A stretch of 10,303 nucleotides of DNA from Candidatus Woesearchaeota archaeon (GTDB taxonomy: Archaea; Nanobdellota; Nanobdellia; Woesearchaeales; UBA10107), in assembly GCA_013331965.1 (NCBI GenBank), contig DUFL01000004.1:10469-20771 (forward strand). Reading direction: 5' to 3'. Both the position numbers and the translations under genes were made by a program. Below the pieces are notes generated by a model. The model was given only the letters and a program-made list of their open reading frames with translations, did no database searches and was not told the DNA's origin. Below are positions 5,139-10,303 of this stretch, one piece after another (the stretch's first letter is position 1; every line of letters starts with the position of its first letter).

Positions 5139-5546
5139 ATGAGTTCAGATTATGATAAGCTGCTGAAGCGGGGAATAAAACAGCTGCCAGAAGTTGTGGA
5201 AGAGGTCTCAAGATTCGAAATTCCGAAGGTCAAGGGCCACATACAGGGGAATAAGACTATAATCAGCAACATAAATGAGATTGTGGAAAAATTAAGGAGG
5301 CCTTCAGCACATATCGTCAAATTTCTTCTTAAAGAGTTGGCGGCTCCCGGTGAAATAAAAGGAAATTTCTTTGTTATCGGGACTAAAATACCTGCAACGA
5401 GAATAAATGAAAAACTGAATGAATATGTGGAAAAATTTGTTATCTGTCCTGTCTGCAAAAAGCCAGATACTAAACTGAAGAAAGAGGGAGATTTCATATT
5501 TATAATCTGTCAGGCATGCGGTGCAAGAAAATCTGTAAAGGGCTGA
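5139..5546 (+). CDS. eif2b: Translation initiation factor 2 subunit beta (aIF2-beta)
   Basis: This is the beta subunit of the archaeal aIF2 complex, which with the alpha and gamma subunits delivers initiator Met-tRNA to the small ribosomal subunit. The 135 residues match the archaeal length. The short N-terminal helix that contacts aIF2-gamma is present (about 3-20), followed by the alpha-beta domain with the conserved GNKTIISNINEI (37-48) and RPSAHIVKFLLKEL (54-67), and a C-terminal zinc ribbon with C103, C106, C124 and C127 (CPVC and CQAC). All four zinc ligands are intact. The ATG is supported by the leaderless promoter at 5108. The gene converges on the DP2 gene with 29 bases between stops. 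Confidence 0.96.
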   Translation: MSSDYDKLLKRGIKQLPEVVEEVSRFEIPKVKGHIQGNKTIISNINEIVEKLRRPSAHIVKFLLKELAAPGEIKGNFFVIGTKIPATRINEKLNEYVEKFVICPVCKKPDTKLKKEGDFIFIICQACGARKSVKG

Positions 5547-5575
5547 AAATAAATTAAAGATAATCTTCTGTAAGA
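5547..5575. other. Convergent 29-base spacer between aIF2-beta and DP2
   Basis: The spacer contains AAGATAATCTT, an inverted repeat around a central A, flanked by T-rich sequence on the minus strand (TCTTTAATTTATTT). Each transcript would have to terminate here or run into the opposing gene. A shared weak bidirectional terminator is possible but not demonstrated. Confidence 0.3.
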
Positions 5576-8500
5576 CTATCCGAACCAGGCACCCAATCCT
5601 GCCTGTTTTTCTTTGTCTTTCCCGAACATCTGCTCCAGCCTGAACTTTATCAAATAAAGGCTGTCTTTGATGTATTCATCGCAGCCGAAATTTTCAGCCA
5701 GGCTTATGGACGGCTCCAGATATTTGATGATTGAGCCTTCGCTTATCGTGAAAATGAGCCTTCCTCCGCATTTTGTGCATTTTCCGATCAAAGGCGGCCT
5801 TCTGAAACTTTCATTGCAGCTGCTGCACCTGAATTTCTGTGTCGAGAACTTTCTCAGATTACCTCTTGTATCTTTCATGAAATGTTTTTCAATCACAAGC
5901 CTTGCGACATCGCTTGTGTCTACAGCCCTTATTTTTCTTGCCAGCTCCATCTGACCTTTTAATTTTTCCTCGATTGTCGGAAGTGTCTTGTATGCAGAGC
6001 AATGTGTTCCATCGTTCATGCTCGTTACATGATGTGTAAATCCTATTTTTTCATATTGTTCTGGAGTTCCCAGTGAATTTCCGAGGCGCTTAATTTCCAC
6101 TTCCCCGGGAGGAGTTATTTTCTGACATGCTTCATAGAACTCAAGAGGGTATTTCCAGACTACATCCAGTTTATGGACCATATCATCAACTTCTGATGGA
6201 TTTAATATCGCAGTCAAAACTAACGGAGCGTCCATAGTTCTTCCTCCTCTGTTGTCCGGAAGAAACTGCCTTGAAAAATTTAATAAAGCGTCCATCAAAA
6301 GCATGACGCAGGCCTCATCGCCATCACAGTTTGAGACAACTATGTCTCCTGCCACAAAATTGTGATGGTCCTCAACATTTAGGCAATAGGTTTCTTCTGG
6401 ATTTAGCTGCCTTATCGATTTAACTTTTAAATAAGCATTTTTATTGTCCATATCTATTTTTATTCCGTATGGATTTTTTGCTTCCGATAATATCTTTTTT
6501 AGAATCTTTCTTTTTCTCGGCAGCCCGAAATTTATTTCTTTATGGAATTTGTTTGTAAAATTGCTCGGTATTATTATTTTTGTTATTGTAAATTCGGGAA
6601 TTAGTCTTCCCTTAATCTGATAAAATTTTCTAACTTCCGGTCCGGGTTTTTTGGTGTAGGTATATCTTTTAGCATAGATTCCAAACCTTGAGAGTATAAA
6701 ATATAAATTTTCCAGAAGAGTTTGGCTTATGCTGTCACAGCAGACCCTATTATCCGATAAACTTACAGAACCGTCTCCGTCAAAATATCCCTGAAGCAGG
6801 TATTTTATTCTGTTTTTCGGCAAAGACATAAGAATAGGAGGTATTGATTTTTCTTTCGCTTTCTCCCCGCACTTTAGATATTCTGCAAATAAATTGTATA
6901 AAATTCTGCTGGAGTATATTACCGCATCTTCTGTTATTCCTGAAGGCTCTATGAGAAAATGCTTTTTGAATGTTTTAATGATTTTTTCTCTTATAAAATC
7001 TTCTGTTGCGGCAAATTGAATTTGATAGAATCCTTTCTTGCCTGAATTTTTTCTTGCATAACCCTCGGCAATGTAAAGTCCGATGCACCACAGCAAATCG
7101 TTAGAAAGCATAATCTTTCTGGGCATTGACACATTATCTCTTTTTATTCCTATTAAAGACTTTTCAGGTATGTTAATTTTTGCTTCTCTGAAAACATCAA
7201 CAGGCCAGCTGTCCCTGTGTTCAAAATTTTGATATTTTCTGCTCCGCTTGATCTTATTTGAAATAACTTTATTTGCATTTCTTACCATCAAATTTGGTAT
7301 ATTCATATCCAATATGTCTATTTCTTCGATATTCTTTTCTTTTATATCGAAATTATAAGGAACAATTATTTTGTCATTTTTAATTAATAATCTTGCTGGT
7401 TTTTTAATTACTCCTTTGCTGTTTTTAACATAAATTTTATGGTCTGGTGTTATTGTTAATTCTCTTCCGTTTTCAAACCCTATCTTAATTAGCTGCGTAT
7501 TATAATGCTTAGATACTTCCAATATATTTTTAATTTCTGTTTTCCCTGTATTTTTATTGAAAGATAAGGTTTTGTAGCCATTAACTGGCGCTGTCTTTGT
7601 TCCGAAACTATCAGCTTCTTTATTGAGGTTGAACGATTCTGCAAAATCTCCTATCAAAACTGATTTCCAGACGTTGCCATCATAAATATTTATTAGCGTA
7701 TCTTTGTGCAGGCAGTCTCTTCTCATTGCTGCATGGTAAAGGGGATGAGCCAGAATTCCTGCCGTTTTTGAAAATCCAAGTATTCTTCCTATTGTCCCTG
7801 CAGAAATGTGCGGAGCCAATCCTATGACTAAGTGTCCTATCAGATCTTCCTGGTTCTTTACATTGTAAAATGATTTCAGTCCGTAAAATTTGACGAGCAG
7901 ATCATCCACAAAATTAGTAACATTTACCAAAATCTCTGACGCAGGCAAATCCAAAGTGTCTTTTCCGCCCGGAAGGATCAGGTCCTGCGGTTTCAATTCT
8001 ATAAGTTGATTCTCATCAGTTATAGCTTTTCCATAAATATCTGTCTTATATCCTAATTCTTTCAGTTTTTCGGCCGTTATTCCTATTTCCTTTGGCTTGA
8101 AGTGGGTTAATGGGATTTCCGACATATCATATCTGGTTGTCCCGTCTTTATTGACAGCAAGATTGTGCTGAGCTCTTAAAATCCCCTTTGCAAAATGTTC
8201 CGGGAGATGATCCTTATTGGAAGTTCCCTTTACTCCTTTTATCATGTCCGGAACAGTGCCCATACCTAATTTTTTAAGGGTGTTCTCAAATATTTCTGCA
8301 AAATTAATCTCTGTATTCGCATATGTTCTGTTCTTTCCATGAATACTGCAGATGTCTTTTGTCTGAATGCCGCATACTGGACAGATAAATCTTCTTTCAG
8401 TTTTTTTCCCGCAGACATCACAGACATTAAAAACCGCATCTTTTTTGCAGTGACTGCAATATCTCAATGGAAATTCCGCATTTATTTTTCCGGATTCGAG

Positions 8501-10303
8501 GACAGACTGGAATGCCCGCATCCTTCCTCCTTCTTCTCCGACAGGGAATAAAACATGAGGCGCTCCGATTAGTTTTCTCATCTTGGCTTTTTCAGGACGG
8601 CCCATTCTTGCCCCGATGAACGTTCCAGATTTATCCCTTAATCTTATTCCGGAAATCGTGTTTAATATTTCAAGGGCTGTTTTTTCTTTAGCATCGATAA
8701 CTTTCTGTTTTAACTGAAGAATGAGTTCCTTGCCGTAATTTGTCTTTGTTATGCCAAAAGACCTGAGAAAAGCTTCAGCATCATCTTTTTCTATTATTAA
8801 ATCCTCTGTCGCCATGAAATGCGGCAAACCTATCAATTCTAAATACCTTTTTCTCGCATCAGATGTCTTTAATGGAATTATAATCTTCCTAAGCTTTCCA
8901 TTTTCTTCTTCTATTGTTGAAATCGACAGCAAATCTAATATTTTCGCCAGGTTTTCTGATGTTAATTCATTCCAATGGTAGGTATATCGCGGATGCAGAG
9001 GAATATTCATTTTTTCCGATATATTTATCGCTGCTCCGGCCGAAATTCTGGAGCTGCCGTCGGATGCGAGCTTATTCAAGTCGCTTTCGCTTATTTCAAC
9101 AAACTCAGACAGCTTTTGCAGATCCAATGCTCCAAACATGCTTACTGTTGCTTTCTCCATCTCCTGAACATACCATTCTTCGCAGTAACCGCATGGAACC
9201 AATGGATGATTCCTGTCGAAAAAATCGCCGTATGAAAACAGAATATCTCCCAAATAGAGAATTTCTTTTACTTCAGAATTTAAAAGCTTGGCTTCTTCGC
9301 TGCTGCTAAACCTAATTACGTTCCCATTATTTAATAAAACAATCGGGCCTTCAATGGTATCGCATACTGTTATTGCTGCTGCTTTTCCGGGCCTTTCTAC
9401 TTTCAATTGGGTTCCTATAGCCACATAATCATCGAGAACTGCCATGGTTGCGGGATGTATTGCTGCCGCAGAATATCCATTCATCCTTGAACGCCCGTAT
9501 CTTAATCTGAATCCGCCATGAGCCAATGGATGCGTTAAAACCGGACGTCCTCCGACTAAGTCTACGATAAATGTATTGTCCGGAGAAATTTTTGTCTTGT
9601 CTTTGTCTTCTGCTTTTTCTTTTTCCCCTGATTTGGCTTCTTTTTGAATCTTAAAGAATTGTGATAAAAATTCCCATTCCACTCCGAATTCTTTTCCCCA
9701 TTTTTGAAGTTCCTTACCTATCTTCGGGGCTTTCAGCGCAAACATGGACATAACAAGGCACATTCCTCCCCTTATTCTGTTTGTCGGAATTCTTGGAAGA
9801 TCTTTGTAATTGCTTACCTCTATTTTTTCAGTAGGATCTCCTGTTACTTCAACAGGAAGGTTTTTTGCTAAAAATTTTGTTTCTTTTTCGCTTGGCCGGT
9901 ATTGAAGATTCGTGACCCTCTCGTGGTAGTCTTCGAGTTCTGAGAAATACCTGTTGATTTCATTTTCATCAGGATCGTATTTTTCATAACCCATGATACT
10001 TCTCAGATAATCCGCTAAAACAACGGAAAATGCCGCCGCTGTTCCTCCTGCTCCCCTAATAGGGCCGGCATAGCTCATCGCTAAATACTCCTTTCCGTCC
10101 TTTCTCTTTTTTATCTGCAGCTCTACAAACCCTTCCAGCGGAGCCGAAACTATTCCGACAGTGTGATATGCAAATCCCGTTCTAATGCCTACTTCTATCG
10201 CTTCTTTTTTGTCCTTAAATTTGCAGAATTTTTCTTTTGCCACCTCTTCTGCTATCAAAAGAGCAACCTCCCACGACAATGGCTTGTATTTCTTCTCTAA
10301 TTC
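5576..10303 (-). CDS. polC: DNA polymerase D large subunit DP2, with an intein; 5'-partial
   Basis: This is the catalytic subunit of the archaeal family D replicative polymerase, which acts with small subunit DP1. The frame stays open to the right edge (ELEKKYKPLSWEVALL), so the TTG at 10279 is not the true start and the usual N-terminal part lies outside; 1,575 codons are visible, 1,113 of them extein. Counting from the first visible codon: an N-terminal core with YAGPIRGAGGTAAAFSVVLA and LRYGRSRMNGYSAAAIHPAT, the first double-psi barrel lysine region GARMGRPEKAKMRKL (564-578), zinc ligands around 616-655, the catalytic DGD (D1327, D1329), a second zinc ribbon (C1493, C1496, C1509, C1512) and a C-terminal PIP box QAGLGAWF (1567-1574, at 5605-5582) for PCNA binding. 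An acidic and lysine-rich insert lies near 219-240. No frameshift is seen. Confidence 0.96.
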   Translation of the reverse strand, partial: ELEKKYKPLSWEVALLIAEEVAKEKFCKFKDKKEAIEVGIRTGFAYHTVGIVSAPLEGFVELQIKKRKDGKEYLAMSYAGPIRGAGGTAAAFSVVLADYLRSIMGYEKYDPDENEINRYFSELEDYHERVTNLQYRPSEKETKFLAKNLPVEVTGDPTEKIEVSNYKDLPRIPTNRIRGGMCLVMSMFALKAPKIGKELQKWGKEFGVEWEFLSQFFKIQKEAKSGEKEKAEDKDKTKISPDNTFIVDLVGGRPVLTHPLAHGGFRLRYGRSRMNGYSAAAIHPATMAVLDDYVAIGTQLKVERPGKAAAITVCDTIEGPIVLLNNGNVIRFSSSEEAKLLNSEVKEILYLGDILFSYGDFFDRNHPLVPCGYCEEWYVQEMEKATVSMFGALDLQKLSEFVEISESDLNKLASDGSSRISAGAAINISEKMNIPLHPRYTYHWNELTSENLAKILDLLSISTIEEENGKLRKIIIPLKTSDARKRYLELIGLPHFMATEDLIIEKDDAEAFLRSFGITKTNYGKELILQLKQKVIDAKEKTALEILNTISGIRLRDKSGTFIGARMGRPEKAKMRKLIGAPHVLFPVGEEGGRMRAFQSVLESGKINAEFPLRYCSHCKKDAVFNVCDVCGKKTERRFICPVCGIQTKDICSIHGKNRTYANTEINFAEIFENTLKKLGMGTVPDMIKGVKGTSNKDHLPEHFAKGILRAQHNLAVNKDGTTRYDMSEIPLTHFKPKEIGITAEKLKELGYKTDIYGKAITDENQLIELKPQDLILPGGKDTLDLPASEILVNVTNFVDDLLVKFYGLKSFYNVKNQEDLIGHLVIGLAPHISAGTIGRILGFSKTAGILAHPLYHAAMRRDCLHKDTLINIYDGNVWKSVLIGDFAESFNLNKEADSFGTKTAPVNGYKTLSFNKNTGKTEIKNILEVSKHYNTQLIKIGFENGRELTITPDHKIYVKNSKGVIKKPARLLIKNDKIIVPYNFDIKEKNIEEIDILDMNIPNLMVRNANKVISNKIKRSRKYQNFEHRDSWPVDVFREAKINIPEKSLIGIKRDNVSMPRKIMLSNDLLWCIGLYIAEGYARKNSGKKGFYQIQFAATEDFIREKIIKTFKKHFLIEPSGITEDAVIYSSRILYNLFAEYLKCGEKAKEKSIPPILMSLPKNRIKYLLQGYFDGDGSVSLSDNRVCCDSISQTLLENLYFILSRFGIYAKRYTYTKKPGPEVRKFYQIKGRLIPEFTITKIIIPSNFTNKFHKEINFGLPRKRKILKKILSEAKNPYGIKIDMDNKNAYLKVKSIRQLNPEETYCLNVEDHHNFVAGDIVVSNCDGDEACVMLLMDALLNFSRQFLPDNRGGRTMDAPLVLTAILNPSEVDDMVHKLDVVWKYPLEFYEACQKITPPGEVEIKRLGNSLGTPEQYEKIGFTHHVTSMNDGTHCSAYKTLPTIEEKLKGQMELARKIRAVDTSDVARLVIEKHFMKDTRGNLRKFSTQKFRCSSCNESFRRPPLIGKCTKCGGRLIFTISEGSIIKYLEPSISLAENFGCDEYIKDSLYLIKFRLEQMFGKDKEKQAGLGAWFG
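6329..7714 (-). mobile_element. LAGLIDADG intein in DP2 (462 residues)
   Basis: The intein runs from Cys (codon 7714-7712) to Asn (6331-6329) and is followed by Cys as the +1 residue. The N-terminal splice block begins CLHKDTLINIYDG; block B is ELTITPDHKIYV with the TxxH pattern (about 7459-7427); block F and G are CLNVEDHHNFVAGDIVVSN, ending at 6329. The two endonuclease motifs are CIGLYIAEG (7087-7061) and LQGYFDGDG (6796-6770), with acidic residues E and D in the catalytic slots, so a dodecin-sized two-motif homing endonuclease appears intact. Removing the intein joins YHAAMRRD to CDGDEACVML, restoring the polymerase active site. The same site is occupied by inteins in some Pyrococcus-type DP2 genes (from memory). 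The residue before the final Asn is Ser, not the usual His. The DNA here looks more AT-rich than the flanking extein. Confidence 0.95.

Noticed and set aside
6329..7714. Group I intron or insertion element in DP2
   Set aside because: The frame is open throughout and carries intein splicing blocks with Cys at both junctions, so it is spliced as protein.
1..10303. CRISPR array or tandem repeats
   Set aside because: No regularly spaced repeat was found; the only duplications are the internal TBP repeats and the TATA-like boxes.

Overview
The window is archaeal. It carries a TATA-binding protein, an MCM helicase, an RPA-like OB-fold protein, the translation factor aIF2-beta, the large subunit (DP2) of the archaea-specific DNA polymerase D, and a tRNA-Trp gene with a bulge-helix-bulge (BHB) intron. 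The DNA is AT-rich, several promoters look leaderless with TATA boxes about 26 bases before the start codon, and intergenic gaps are short. This gene set suits a compact archaeal genome, possibly a DPANN-type lineage; that placement is an inference with modest confidence.

Layout. Positions 1-627 read on the minus strand: a DUF192 protein, then tRNA-Trp with a 22-base intron, then a MazG-like NTP pyrophosphohydrolase (COG4997 type) that runs off the left edge and starts only 10 bases after the tRNA. An AT-rich divergent spacer (628-792) holds several TATA-like boxes. On the plus strand follows a tight operon: TBP, MCM and an RPA-like single-strand-binding protein (793-4004). A convergent spacer (4005-4166) contains a 123-base element closed by a perfect 11-bp stem, a candidate structured RNA that no gene explains. 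SpoIIM-family membrane protein (minus) and aIF2-beta (plus) are divergent from a 132-base spacer with two mirrored leaderless promoters. The right half is DP2 (minus, 5576 to beyond 10303), interrupted by a 462-residue LAGLIDADG intein inserted one residue before the catalytic DGD motif.

Working together: TBP, MCM, RPA-like protein and DP2 connect transcription initiation with the replication fork (helicase, ssDNA coating, polymerase, and a C-terminal PIP box on DP2 for PCNA). aIF2-beta and tRNA-Trp serve translation. The main points for a second look are the unexplained structured element at 4021-4143, the intein with an unusual penultimate serine at the polymerase active site, and the minimal tRNA-Trp intron with a gene fused closely behind it.
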